Positions 1-9,560 of a stretch of 64,000 nucleotides of DNA are shown here, one piece after another. Every line of letters begins with the position of its first letter. Position 1 is the first letter of the stretch. The stretch is from the NCBI RefSeq assembly GCF_030272615.1, contig NC_081411.1:210137744-210201743 (forward strand). The letters are read 5' to 3'. This DNA comes from Cryptomeria japonica (Eukaryota > Streptophyta > Pinopsida > Cupressales > Cupressaceae). Under the pieces are notes generated by a model. That model was given only the letters and a program-made list of their open reading frames with translations, was not told the DNA's origin and did no database searches. The translations under genes were made by a program, and so were the position numbers.

Positions 1-66
1 TTAATTAAGATTATAGCTAGGGTTAGGATTATACTTATAAATAGGGTTAATATTAGAGTAAGGGTT
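1..66. repeat. Left flank: telomere-like AT-rich segment
   Basis: Degenerate TTAGGG-type tracts (GGGTTAGGATT, ATAGGGTTAA) lie directly against the LTR element. The segment matches 51632-51697 almost base for base, and its continuation resumes at 7927 after the element. It is therefore the left half of a site split by insertion. No gene is present. Confidence 0.8.
62..66. repeat. Target-site duplication GGGTT, left copy
   Basis: GGGTT stands immediately before the TG of the left LTR and recurs at 7927-7931 directly after the CA of the right LTR. A 5 bp duplication is the size expected from LTR-retrotransposon integrase. The uninterrupted paralogue at 51693-51697 has one GGGTT. Confidence 0.93.
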
Positions 67-1329
67 TGTAAAGTGGAAAATCGCTGTCGAACCCTAGTTG
101 GTCTCCCCTCTTCTAACTCCGAGGAGAGAGAAGGGAGGTTCGCTAGGATTCGATGGGTTTTCACTTAGGGAGAAGACTTTACATTCAAAAGAGGGGTTGA
201 AACTCATAAGATCCAATCCCACACAAGGTAAGATTGGATGCTAGATGAATTTCAAGGGTTTGGAAAGCAAAGCTACCCTCTTTTGTAAAGAATGTTGATT
301 AAGGAAATTAAGCTAAGGATGCATAGAAAGTCATAAAGATTCGCTTATAAACTGAGTTTAGGTTATAGGATGAAGCTGCGGACCTGGAATTAGTAGTAAA
401 ATGTCGGTACGGCGCTGTCCTGCAAATTTGAGAAAAAGCTGTCGGGACGATGGCGCCCGACGCCACGGTCCTCCGAAAAATCTGCGAAACGAAGGGGGAT
501 CGGTTCGTCTCTGCACAAGGATTCCAGATCTTCAATCTCAGCCGTGTACCTGCAACCTACACACAGAAAAGCGAAGACGATGGGGGGTTAGGGATTAGGG
601 GTTTGCCTTTAGGTCAAACCCTGGTTTTGGAATTAACCAAGAAATGAGCAAGAGCTGTAAATGTAAATGACTGTAATGTAAAACAAGTACTAATACCTTG
701 TTCTAAGGATGTTGGTATCCTTATGTGCGAAGGTTTAGATGTTGTATGTTGTAGTATGTAGCATGTTGTATGTAGCATGTAGTAAGTGATCTCCTCTTCA
801 ATGGTTGAATCCTTGACTTGAATGCAACACTTAGCCTTGAATGGAGACTTGAAAATGATCAATTGCTTGAATGCTTGAATGCTTGAGTATAGTTTCCACG
901 CCTTTTCCATCATATCGAATGAGAGAGGAAAATGTAGTTTATATACTTGTCATTTAGGGCTGATAGACTAATTTTCCCGACCTTAGGCCGACCAGGGAAG
1001 TATATTTCCAAATTGCAATCAAAAAGACCCGATATCACTTAGGAGACCGGGCCCAAAATAGGACCCAGGGACCAGGGCGCTAGGCGCCATGGTCCTGGAG
1101 GACCAGGGCGCTGGGCGCCCTGGTCCTGAGGGACCAGGGCGCTGGGCACTCTGGTCCCACCTCCGGGACAGCGGGGTGCAAAGGAGGTTCAGGCCAGGGT
1201 GCATGAAAAATGCAGTTTTCAGTGTTGTGAGCAAGTTTTGGGGTCTCCATTCAAGTTGCGTGTTGCGTCGCCATCGTGAAGACCGAAATGCAGTCGAAAT
1301 TGCAAGTGTCGCAATTTTAGGACGCTACA
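67..1329 (-). repeat. 3' LTR of the Ty3-like element
   Basis: Read on the minus strand the LTR runs from TGTAGCGTCC to CTTTACA, about 1263 bp. It carries three copies of a GC-rich, near-palindromic unit (about 1063-1165, core GGACCAGGGCGCTGG), whereas the other LTR has two. Small open frames inside it occur in both LTRs because the LTRs are copies of each other, and they are not treated as genes. Confidence 0.93.
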
Positions 1330-1344
1330 TTTAGCCCCCACTTT
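1330..1344 (-). other. Polypurine tract of the Ty3-like element
   Basis: On the minus strand this reads AAAGTGGGGGCTAAA directly against the TG of the 3' LTR. That is the position and composition of the plus-strand primer for reverse transcription. Assigned by position. Confidence 0.75.
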
Positions 1345-2070
1345 AGCGGGAGTATGTATGCTCATACTTCCGGTAAAGTACAAGGAAACAACATTGAAAG
1401 ACTTTCACCACGTCAAGGAGGCAAGACACACCAAGCCCCCAGTGGACTAAGGATCTTACGACCTCGATTGAAAAAGTAAAAGGGAAGATCACGAGGGAGA
1501 TCCATGACTGTCAGTAGTAAGGTTCCCTCACTATGAGTCATGTAAGAGAAATACCGAAAATTTTCAAGGCAAAGCTAAGTTCTCCAAGAAATTTTCAAGT
1601 ATCGTGAAGGGATAGTCAGGGTGTATGCCCCCCTACGTTAAAGCGATCGCACGCGCCTCAATGGGGGTGATTGTTTTAACGTAGTGATACACATAAGAAA
1701 TGAGAAAGGAAAGGAGCACGTTATCGCAAGGATTTAGCCCCCAAGTGTGAGATAAACCCAAGGATAATAGACACAAAACACAAAGCACGAGGTGACTTCG
1801 CTTTCCTCGGGGTCAGTATGCTCTATGATAAGTCATGTATATATCATATGTATGTATGCATAATTGTTCTTCATTCCCCAATCAAGGAAGGTCACCTAGA
1901 AGAAGGGAACACATGTGTCTTTTGAGTCAACATGAGAGAGACCAAAGAGATCTCAATGCTTTGCATCGTCCTCAAGTAGACAACACTAAGGACAACAAAT
2001 AGAAGAATGAGAATAACATATAGAAGAAGTAACAGAAGAGAGGGGGAGAGAATCTGCCATGCTAATGTAA
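1345..2070 (-). other. 3' untranslated internal region of the Ty3-like element
   Basis: The 725 bp between the end of the Gag-protease frame and the polypurine tract contain no recognisable domain in either strand. In a full-length Ty3 element RT, RNase H and integrase would follow protease here. They are absent rather than mutated. Confidence 0.7.
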
Positions 2071-2535
2071 CTAGTCTAGCACGTCATCTACCCCCCGATC
2101 TTGCTGATCAATGTTTCGGGAAGGCAGGGAAGACGCTAGAGGAGGAAAATCCAACACCGCAGATGGAGCTATCACAAGATCCAAACAAGGGCTATGTTCA
2201 TGTTCCGAGGCACATTGTTCTTGTCTAGGAGCTAGGATAAGTGCTTTAGAAAATTCATTAGATAAATGGTTGTCAACATCAACAAGTTCATATTCACTGT
2301 CAGAAGCAAGAGGAGTAACATTTTCATCATGAATAACATTTTCATCTATATCATCATCAAGATTTATAAAAATAGGATCTTTAACTCGCACAGGATCAAG
2401 ACCATCATGCATCTTATGTTTAGGAGATTTAGGCTCAATATCCGACTGAGGAGAAAATGGAATAATGCTTGTTGAAGGTGTTTTTGGAGATTGTAAATTT
2501 TGAGAAGCGGCTGCTTGAGCCCTAAGACGACGTTT
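2071..2535 (-). pseudogene. C-terminal extension of the Gag-protease frame, cut off by one stop codon
   Basis: Beyond the TGA at 2536-2538 the same frame stays open for another 154 codons. It opens with a basic stretch (KRRLRAQAAA) and continues into an acidic segment containing LDDDIDENVIHDENV, ending at 2071. Continuity of frame and composition suggests that the original polyprotein was about 1147 residues and that a single substitution, plausibly CGA to TGA by deamination of methylated C, truncated it to 992. No known domain is recognised. Whether the stop is fixed or specific to this copy cannot be seen here. Confidence 0.75.
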
Positions 2536-5514
2536 TCATCGGCGTTCGCGTGCAGAACGATTACGTCGAATCTTAGTAGGAAGTGGAGAAGATTGAGGAG
2601 GAGGAATGTTCTCATCCTTAGCACTTGGGTGTTTAGGTTGTGGTCTCTTCGGTTGAATAATAGGAGAAGAAGAAGGTCTCTTCTCTCTATAAAAGGCAGG
2701 AGGAGGAACTGCTCCATATAAAGGAGGAATTTTTGGTTTAGGGAGAAGACCAAGTCCATCATGACGAGGAGGTATAGGTCTACTTTTAGAAGGTTTATTA
2801 GGCATAGACATAGTTACATCCATGGGGACGGGTTGGGCATCTTCTTGGGGAAAGACATTAGTTTTGTTTTTCAAAGGAAGAATTGCCTTCTCAAGAATGA
2901 TAGGAATGTCAAGTTTAGGTGTTCTAGGTTCACTTAGAGATAGGATCATATCTGTTTTCCACTTTTGATAAGATTTGAAAAGATGATCACTTCGTGGGGG
3001 AAGAGATTGGAATTTTTTAGGCCAAAAGTAATCAATAGGAACACTAGAGGTTCTTTCAGCTAGTTTAAAGAGACTATGATTGACAGTAACAACTTCACCA
3101 TTATGGGGAAATTTCAAACACTTATGTATAGGAGAAGCAATAGCCTTCATGGAAGATAGCCAAGGATAGCCAAGCTTCACACAAAATTGTTCGGAAGAAG
3201 GAATAATAGCAAAGTTCACATCAAGAGATTTATTATGGACCTCAATAGGCAATGTAATAGAACCAATTGCAGGAGAAGAAAATGCATCAAATAGTTTCAC
3301 AATCACATCTGTTTTGTCATATATCACTTGATTCAATTGCAAAGTAAAAAGAAATTCTTCAGTAATAACATTAACCATGCACGAAGGATCAATAAGCACT
3401 CCACGGCAAGGTATATTCTTAACTTTTGCAACTATGTATAAAGGACCATCAGGTGCTCTAATGGTTTCACTAGAATTAAATGTGATGGAAGGTTCTTTAG
3501 GGATTTCTTGCTGCTCTACAAAGTTAATCACATTCGGAGTCATAGACACAAGACCATCAGATGAAAGAGAGGAATCATTAGCCTCAATTTCATTAGAGGT
3601 ATGAGAAGGCAATGGATCAGTAAAAATCTGAAGATTTTGGTTAGGAGGAGCTACAGATGTGTTGCCTTTATCATTCACTCCAGAAACAGAGATAGTACTA
3701 TTATCAATCAAATCCTGAATTTTACCTTTTAAAGAAAAACATTTTTCAGTATCATGACCAGGCTGACGATGAAAATGACAAAAAGCTTTGTGATCAAAAT
3801 AAGGGGAAGTAATTTTTGCAGGATCAATTTGTCTTATAGGAGGAAGAGTAAGCGCATTTTGTCCCAATAACTTATTCATAATATCATGCAATGATTCATT
3901 CAAAGAAGTATACTTTCTTTCTTTCCTGAAAAATTTAGAAATAGGAGGCACACCTGATGCTGCATTCACATTGTTGTTGATGATGTTTTCATTGAATTTG
4001 ATGGAATCTCTGTTCGGTTTAAACTTCCCAAATGGTTGTTGACTGCTATCACCCTTATCACTCGGAGCCATAGGATGTGATTGTTCCATTTGACTCACAG
4101 TCAGTTGATAATTGTGAAGAGTGGCACACAACTGTTGGAAAGAAGTAAATTCAGAAAACAGAAGTTTGTCTCGGATATCTTTTTGCAAATTAGAAATAAA
4201 GATTCTTTGAATATCATTATCAGGCACTGGAAAAGAAATTTGAGCATACAAATGCTTATATCTACCAATGAAATCAGTCACTTTTTCTTTAACACCTTGT
4301 TTACAATGCATTAAATCAATCAAAGTAACTTTAGGACTTATATTGTTTTGAAATTGTTGAATGAAAGCATTTGCAAGTTGTTCGAAAGAAGTAATAGAAT
4401 AAGAAGGCAACGAGCAATACCATTGTAGGGCTTTGTCTCTTAATGTTCTAGTGAATAGTTTCACAAGCAACCTTGGGTCATAAGCAAAATCAGTACAAAT
4501 TGTTTGAAAAGTCTTAACATGTGTTAGAGGATCTCCTTTACCATTATAAAGCTCCAGATGCGGGATTTCAACATGTTTAGGAGGGATAGCTCGAACAATG
4601 TCAAGAGAAAGTGGGCTCGCAACATCAAATGTGGGCACACTAAACTTAGATTGATTCATAGAGGCAATTTGTTGCTGTAAAGAAGAGACAGTTTGTGCAA
4701 GATTGTTAATGGTAGCTTCGGTCGAAGAGTTCATATTAGGTGTGTTAGATTGAGATGGAGGTGTGATGTTATTGAAAGAAGGTAGAGAATAAGGTGGTGG
4801 GACCCTATGATAGTCAACCATAGGGGATGATTGGATAGGAGGAACACTACAAGGAGGAATGGAATGGTTAAATGAATTGCCCCCTTGCGTCATGTTCATT
4901 TGTGAAGACGTAATAGGAACACTCATTGAAGGAATGTACGAAGAAGTTGGATTGAATGAAGGAATAGGGTTAACTGAAGAAGGAGGATTGCCCCCATGAC
5001 TGGTAATCACAGGAGGAATGTCTTGTATAGAAGTAGCCATGATGTTTGATGTAAAGGTAGGTATACTAGCAATAGGAGTGGTCAAAGGAATAGAATGATT
5101 AACTTGTGTAGGAGGTTGTGTATAACCTAAGGATTCAGCACAACTCTTCATAGGCATCACATTCGAATCCACAATGTGTGCAATACCACGCAAAACATCA
5201 ATTCCATTCCTATCACTTTGAAGCATGTGTTTTAGACCCTCAATTAAAGGAAGAGCTTGACTATCGGGATACTCATGAGACATCCACTGGTGAAAATCGT
5301 CAAATTGGTTATCCAATTTGGAAAGTTGTTCAACGGAAACTTCATGGAGAGCTTCTTCATCATTCGGAGGATTAGAGGAATTACCCATGTCCTCGTTAAA
5401 AAGGCTACTCAAATTAGGTTCCATCTCCTCGATAGTTAAACCTCGGAAAGACTTAATTCTACGGCTTCGTCTAACGGGAATAGTGTAAGTAGGACTTGTT
5501 GTTGTAAAACTCAT
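2536..5514 (-). CDS. Gag-protease polyprotein of a non-autonomous Ty3-like retrotransposon (992 aa)
   Basis: Structural protein of an LTR retrotransposon, expected to form cytoplasmic particles that package element RNA. Starting at ATG 5512-5514, the protein has a Ser/Pro/Asn-rich N-terminal third, a Retrotrans_gag-type domain at about residues 320-460 (LELYNGKGDP, then ALQWYCSLP), and a zinc knuckle at 579-592 of the plant Ty3 form CX2HX4HX4C (CHFHRQPGHDTEKC). A retropepsin-like region lies around 690-830. The catalytic Asp is at 709, but the usual D-S/T-G triplet reads D-P-S, so protease activity is doubtful. The C-terminus is rich in Pro, Lys and Arg. Nearly 3 kb stays open without frameshift, unlike every other element frame in the window, which fits a young insertion. 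No polymerase follows. A TGA ends this frame and coding resumes in frame downstream. Confidence 0.9.
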   Translation of the reverse strand: MSFTTTSPTYTIPVRRSRRIKSFRGLTIEEMEPNLSSLFNEDMGNSSNPPNDEEALHEVSVEQLSKLDNQFDDFHQWMSHEYPDSQALPLIEGLKHMLQSDRNGIDVLRGIAHIVDSNVMPMKSCAESLGYTQPPTQVNHSIPLTTPIASIPTFTSNIMATSIQDIPPVITSHGGNPPSSVNPIPSFNPTSSYIPSMSVPITSSQMNMTQGGNSFNHSIPPCSVPPIQSSPMVDYHRVPPPYSLPSFNNITPPSQSNTPNMNSSTEATINNLAQTVSSLQQQIASMNQSKFSVPTFDVASPLSLDIVRAIPPKHVEIPHLELYNGKGDPLTHVKTFQTICTDFAYDPRLLVKLFTRTLRDKALQWYCSLPSYSITSFEQLANAFIQQFQNNISPKVTLIDLMHCKQGVKEKVTDFIGRYKHLYAQISFPVPDNDIQRIFISNLQKDIRDKLLFSEFTSFQQLCATLHNYQLTVSQMEQSHPMAPSDKGDSSQQPFGKFKPNRDSIKFNENIINNNVNAASGVPPISKFFRKERKYTSLNESLHDIMNKLLGQNALTLPPIRQIDPAKITSPYFDHKAFCHFHRQPGHDTEKCFSLKGKIQDLIDNSTISVSGVNDKGNTSVAPPNQNLQIFTDPLPSHTSNEIEANDSSLSSDGLVSMTPNVINFVEQQEIPKEPSITFNSSETIRAPDGPLYIVAKVKNIPCRGVLIDPSCMVNVITEEFLFTLQLNQVIYDKTDVIVKLFDAFSSPAIGSITLPIEVHNKSLDVNFAIIPSSEQFCVKLGYPWLSSMKAIASPIHKCLKFPHNGEVVTVNHSLFKLAERTSSVPIDYFWPKKFQSLPPRSDHLFKSYQKWKTDMILSLSEPRTPKLDIPIILEKAILPLKNKTNVFPQEDAQPVPMDVTMSMPNKPSKSRPIPPRHDGLGLLPKPKIPPLYGAVPPPAFYREKRPSSSPIIQPKRPQPKHPSAKDENIPPPQSSPLPTKIRRNRSARERR

Positions 5515-5520
5515 GCACTA

Positions 5521-6673
5521 GAGAGAGAGAAAAGATTTTGAATTTAGAGGTAGCAATTTTCAGTAAAAACAGCCAATCTTCCAGATTTAAGCTGTTAAAT
5601 GCAATCACAACAGTCTCCCGAAATTTCGGAAAAAATGTTCGGGACCGTGGCGCTCAGAGTGCAACACGGTCCTTGCAACTTTTTTCGAAATTTGCAGGGA
5701 TGAAAGGTATGATGATTTTAGAGCTAATCTGAAAAAATTGACGGATTTTACGATCTGTTGATAGGCCAAATTAAAGTTGCAATCTCAAAATTGAACCCTA
5801 TCAAGATTGTCGAAAAATGCAAAATTTGAATTTTGAAAAAGAGAGGGAAACTGAAATTTTGAATTTTATGATTTTAGAGGGAATGTCAAAAGCAGTGCAA
5901 GTTTTGAATTTTAAAAATTGACTCAATTTCATACAAAATTCAATTTTGAAAGCGGAAATCAAGGTTGTTGTAATTAAGCACTTAATTTCAAAAGTTATAA
6001 ATTGCAAGATTTTGAATAAAGCACTGAAATTTCGAATGAATGCAAACACACTTTTCAGATTTAGGACAGTAAGAACACAATTTTGACACAAAATTTCAAT
6101 TTCAATGATTTTTGAATGATTAGAAGCCTTAAACCAAGCAATCACAAGACCAACTTTGACTGTAATTTTGAAAGTGTTATAATTGACAAAATCAGCCAAA
6201 ATTCTGGATTTTAGCAGGAAAATACAGCAAGATCTCGCTCCCGAAATTTTGGAAAAAATGTCGGGGACGATGGCGCTCGGAGTGCAACACGGTCCTCGCA
6301 ACTTTTTTCCAAATTTTCAGGGATGAAAGATATTGTGATTTTATTGCAGAATCCAAAGTTACAGCTGATTTGGAGATGTTTTGATCGGTCAAATTGTCGG
6401 ACAAAGGTTGAATTAAGAGGGTTTCAAAAATTAGGGTTTTGACATTTAACCACTTAATTTTCAAAATTAAAGTACAGATATCAATTGATAATTTATAATA
6501 GAAAAGCAGATCTGAAGCAAGCATTAATAATTAAACATTTCACAAGCTTAATTTTCAAAAAGAAATTTTAGGGTTTTTATGCAATCACCTCTAAAATTTT
6601 GCAAAAGATCAAACATGGAAATGTAATCAAGGAATCAATTTTCAGATCTAAGCATGAAAAATCAGAAAGGATG
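5521..6673 (-). other. Leader (5' UTR) of the Ty3-like element with a duplicated ~95 bp module
   Basis: About 1.15 kb separates the primer binding site from the Gag start. It is AT-rich and lacks a convincing ORF. A module of about 95 bp occurs twice, at about 5617-5712 and 6240-6335 (shared core GAGTGCAACACGGTCC). A related GC-rich core also lies in both LTRs near 440-470 and 7070-7100. A role in RNA packaging or dimerisation is possible but is inference only. Confidence 0.6.
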
Positions 6674-6691
6674 TTCACGTCGGGTTCACCA
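6674..6691 (-). other. Primer binding site of the Ty3-like element
   Basis: On the minus strand, four bases from the LTR end, the sequence starts TGGTGAACCCGACGTGAA. The TGG would pair with the CCA end of a tRNA, and the position is right. I could not assign the tRNA with confidence. Confidence 0.65.
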
Positions 6692-6694
6692 AAA

Positions 6695-7926
6695 TGTAAA
6701 GCGCAAAATCGCTGTCGAACCCTAGTTGGTCTCCCCACTTCTAACTCCGAGGAGAGAGAAGGGAGGTTCGCTAGGATTCGATGGGTTTTCACTTAGGGGG
6801 AAGACTTTACATTCAAAAGAGGGGTTGAAACTCATAAGATCCAATCCCACACAAGGTAAGATTGGATGCTAGATGAATTTCAAGGGTTTGGAAAGCAAAG
6901 CTACCCTCTTTTGTAAAGAATGTTGATTAAGGAAATTAAGCTAAGGATGCATAGAAAGTCATAAAGATTCACTTATAAACTGAGTTTAGGTTATAGGATG
7001 AAGCTGCGGACCTGGAATTAGCAGTAAAATGTCGATACGGCGATGTCCTGCAAATTTGAGAAAAAGCTGTCGGGACGATGGCGCCCGGCGCCACGGTCCT
7101 CCAAAAAATCTGCGAAACGAAGGGGGATCGGTTCGTCTCTGCACAAGGATTCCAGATCTTCAATCTCAGCCGCGTACCTGCAACCTACACACAGAAAAGC
7201 GAAGACGATGGGGGGTTAGGGATTAGGGGTTTGCCTTTAGGTCAAACCCCAGTTTTGGAATTAACCAAGAAATGAGCAAGAGCTGTAAATGTAAATGACT
7301 GTAATGTAAAACAAGTACTAATACCTTGTTCTAAGGATGTTGGTATCCTTATGTGCGAAGGTTTAGATGTTGTATGTTGTAGTATGTAGCATGTTGTATG
7401 TAGCATGTAGTAAGTGATCTCCTCTTCAATGGTTGAATCCTTGAATTGAATGCAACACTTAGCCTTGAATGGAGACTTGAAAATGATCAATTGCTTGAAT
7501 GCTTGAATGCTTGAGTATAGTTTCCACGCCTTTTCCATCATATCAAATGAGAGAGGAAAATGTAGTTTATATACTTGTCATTTAGGGCTGATAGACTGAT
7601 TTTCCCGACCTTAGGCCGACTAGGGAAGTATATTTCCAAATTGCAATCAAAAAGACCCGATATCACTTAGGAGACCGGGCCCAAAATAGGACCCAGGGAC
7701 CAGGGCGCTGGGCGCCCTGGTCCTGAGGGACCAGGGCGCTGGGCGCTCTGGTCCCACCTCCGGGACAGCGGGGTGCAAAGGAGGTTCAGGCCAGGGTGCA
7801 TGAAAAATGCAGTTTTCAGTGTCGTGAGCAAGTTTTGGGGTCTCCATTCAGGTTGCGTGTTGCGTCGCCATCGTGAAGACCGAAATGCAGTCGAAATTGC
7901 AAGTGTCGCAATTTTAGGACGCTACA
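6695..7926 (-). repeat. 5' LTR of the Ty3-like element
   Basis: About 1232 bp, the promoter-side LTR given the minus-strand orientation. It matches 67-1329 except for about 20 substitutions and one missing copy of the GC-rich 31 bp unit near 7690-7755. It contains TG-rich short repeats (about 7370-7415) also present in the other LTR. Confidence 0.93.
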
Positions 7927-7931
7927 GGGTT
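7927..7931. repeat. Target-site duplication GGGTT, right copy
   Basis: Direct repeat of 62-66, immediately outside the right LTR. Confidence 0.93.
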
Positions 7932-8245
7932 ATGTTTAGGTCTATGGTGAGCTTAATCAGGGTTAGGGATAGGGTTCAAGATCAATTAAGTGTAGGTGTA
8001 GAGTTTAATTATTGTTATGATTTAAACAAAATTAGGATCAATTAGAATTAAATTTTAATTAAATTCAAGGTTAGGGTTAGGATTAAAATTAGGACTAGGA
8101 TTAATATTACAAATAACCACATTAAGGATATCTCGGCTTATTCTATAAATATTATTAAATATATATAAGCTAGTATTATTTTTATGAATGTAAATTTATG
8201 AATCATTATTATTTTGTAATACATAAGAATATTCATAGAAAATAA
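7927..8245. repeat. Right flank: telomere-like segment, paralogous to 51693-52013
   Basis: This is the continuation of the segment at 1-66. It contains GGGTTAGGGATAGGGTT and GGTTAGGGTTAGGATT tracts, then AT-rich DNA. It aligns to 51693-52013 with roughly 2-3% substitutions and a few small indels by eye, and the similarity ends near 8245. No gene seen. Confidence 0.85.
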
Positions 8246-8769
8246 TTTATTGCAATCATTTTTTTTTGATAAAATTGTTGTCTTAAATAATTTATCTTCA
8301 CAAGAATCATTTTCTTTTTGCAACATTAAGTAATCATCTCTGCGTGGAACAATATATTCTTCTATTAGACTTTTACAATAACTATTATTTTTAAAATTAA
8401 GCTAATCAAAAGAACTTTAACATTTAACTTAATTTTCTCTCTTTCCATGTATTTAATTCTTAATATAATGTAATGTAATATAATATATATCGAATTGATC
8501 CTTTATTGATAAAACAAAAAATTGAATTTATTGTTTCGGTTGAAATTTAAAATGATAGCACAATCAATTGTGAATTAATTTATTCTTATTAATTTGTAAT
8601 TCAATAAAATATTGTTAGTGCACAACTGTTGAACCTGGACAACCGTTTGCATGTATAAAGCAGGGCCGATAGTTTAAACACGCAATGTAATATAATTTAT
8701 TGAATTTCTGCACAATCTGACTCGGTCTGTAAGAGTAGAGCTTCATATCTTATTTAGGAAGATTTGATA
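8246..8769. other. AT-rich spacer upstream of the F-box pseudogene
   Basis: No gene is seen. A TATA-like TATAAAG sits near 8654, about 115 bp before the ATG at 8770, and could be a relic of the F-box gene promoter. That reading is weak because such motifs are common in DNA this AT-rich. Confidence 0.4.
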
Positions 8770-9226
8770 ATGGATTTTATGGACGAGCTCCCTGAACAAA
8801 TATTTCGAGATATCTTATTAAGAGTACCTTATAAATCTCAATCAAACATTAAGCAATTGTTAAAACCCGCCCAAGAAATCATGGAATGCTTAGAGTTTTA
8901 TGAAGATAGAATTAAGTTTGGGACGGCTAAGAAATATATACGACCCTATTGATCAATCATGTGAAATGCTCCCTCCTATTCCCACCGGATTCGAAATATT
9001 AAGGATTTCTCAGATTCTAAGTGTTTAACACAAAATCGTTTTGCTGGGCTTGGAACATGATGGCTTGAAGCAAGGTGCTGAATTTCCCACTGGCAAACGT
9101 GCAGCCCTATTTGCAGGAGGAATTGAAGAAGATGGTTTTAACGATTAACTCTCTGATGCGGCTGTCTATAGAATGGATGAAGACAAGTGGGAACTTCTTC
9201 CCCAGATGCAGGAAGAAATTGGTCCG
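8770..9226 (+). pseudogene. F-box/kelch-repeat protein fragment, copy 1 (broken)
   Basis: Remnant of a substrate-recognition subunit of an SCF ubiquitin ligase. From ATG 8770 it encodes an F-box (MDELPEQIFRDILLRVPYKS) followed by the FYEDR..KFGT segment typical of the plant F-box/kelch group that includes At1g80440-like (KMD) proteins. After a frame change near 8940 the protein continues with DPIDQSCEMLPPIPTGF, another signature of the group. A kelch blade follows with an internal deletion (QGAEFPTGKRAALFAGGIEE, then DEDKWELLPQMQEEIG). In-frame stops occur near 9027 and 9148. The match breaks off at 9226, where a minus-strand Copia-like element begins. Copy 2 is at 17030-19784 and is cut at the same codon. 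Confidence 0.82.
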
Positions 9227-9560
9227 TTGGGTTTAATATACCCAACAATCTCCTTCGTGAAGCTCAATTGGTACAGGAAACATCCCTGCTTCCTTTTCTA
9301 ATTTCATATTACAACCAGTCTGTTAGATTTTAGCTTTGCAAACTTCTGTTCACGAACACTACAAATTAATCTCCTCCATGTCCAAACAGTCATATGACCG
9401 TTGGGCTTCATATACCCAACAATCTCCCCTGTGAAGCCCAATTTGTACAGGAAACATCCCTGCTTCATTTTCTAATTTCATATTACAACCAGTTTGCTAG
9501 AGTTTAGCTTTGCAAACTTCTGTTCACGAACACTACAAATTAATCTCCTCCATGTCAAAT
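9227..9560 (-). repeat. Tandem duplication (~175 bp) of the element's 3' end plus LTR tip
   Basis: The block containing the LTR tip (CCGTTGGG...ATACCCAACAATCTCC), the tract CAGGAAACATCCCTGCTTC and GTTCACGAACACTAC occurs at about 9226-9392 and again at about 9401-9560 with a few substitutions. The LTR tip is an imperfect palindrome (GTTGGGT...ATACCCAAC), which may have favoured rearrangement. Confidence 0.8.

Larger units (their letters stand above)
67..7926 (-). mobile_element. Non-autonomous Ty3-like LTR retrotransposon, complete, Gag-protease only
   Basis: A complete LTR element of about 7.86 kb reads on the minus strand. It has two long terminal repeats (67-1329 and 6695-7926) that start and end TG...CA, a primer binding site next to the right LTR, a polypurine tract next to the left LTR, and a 5 bp target duplication. 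Its only large reading frame encodes a Ty3-type Gag with a retropepsin-like region (5514-2071). No RT, RNase H or integrase is visible between the LTRs, so it must use enzymes from other elements, as described for plant TR-GAG elements. By eye the LTRs differ at about 20 positions plus one 31 bp unit, so insertion was relatively recent for this window. The Ty3 assignment rests on the Gag and its zinc knuckle. Confidence 0.92.

Noticed and set aside
308-647. Several overlapping 65-75 codon frames near the LTR ends, repeated at 6969-7275
   Set aside because: They are short overlapping frames in a locally GC-rich part of the LTR. No motif supports any of them.
614-913. A 99-codon minus-strand frame, repeated at 7242-7541
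   Set aside because: It is present twice only because it lies inside both LTRs, which are copies of each other. It has low complexity and no domain, so conservation is not evidence of a gene.
1063-1165. GC-rich palindromes as a possible RNA gene or terminator
   Set aside because: They are tandem LTR-internal units varying in number between the two LTRs, with no tRNA or snRNA features.
6674-6691. Assignment of the primer site to a specific tRNA
   Set aside because: The T-loop and acceptor bases implied did not fit any plant tRNA I could recall with confidence. A tRNA database comparison is needed.
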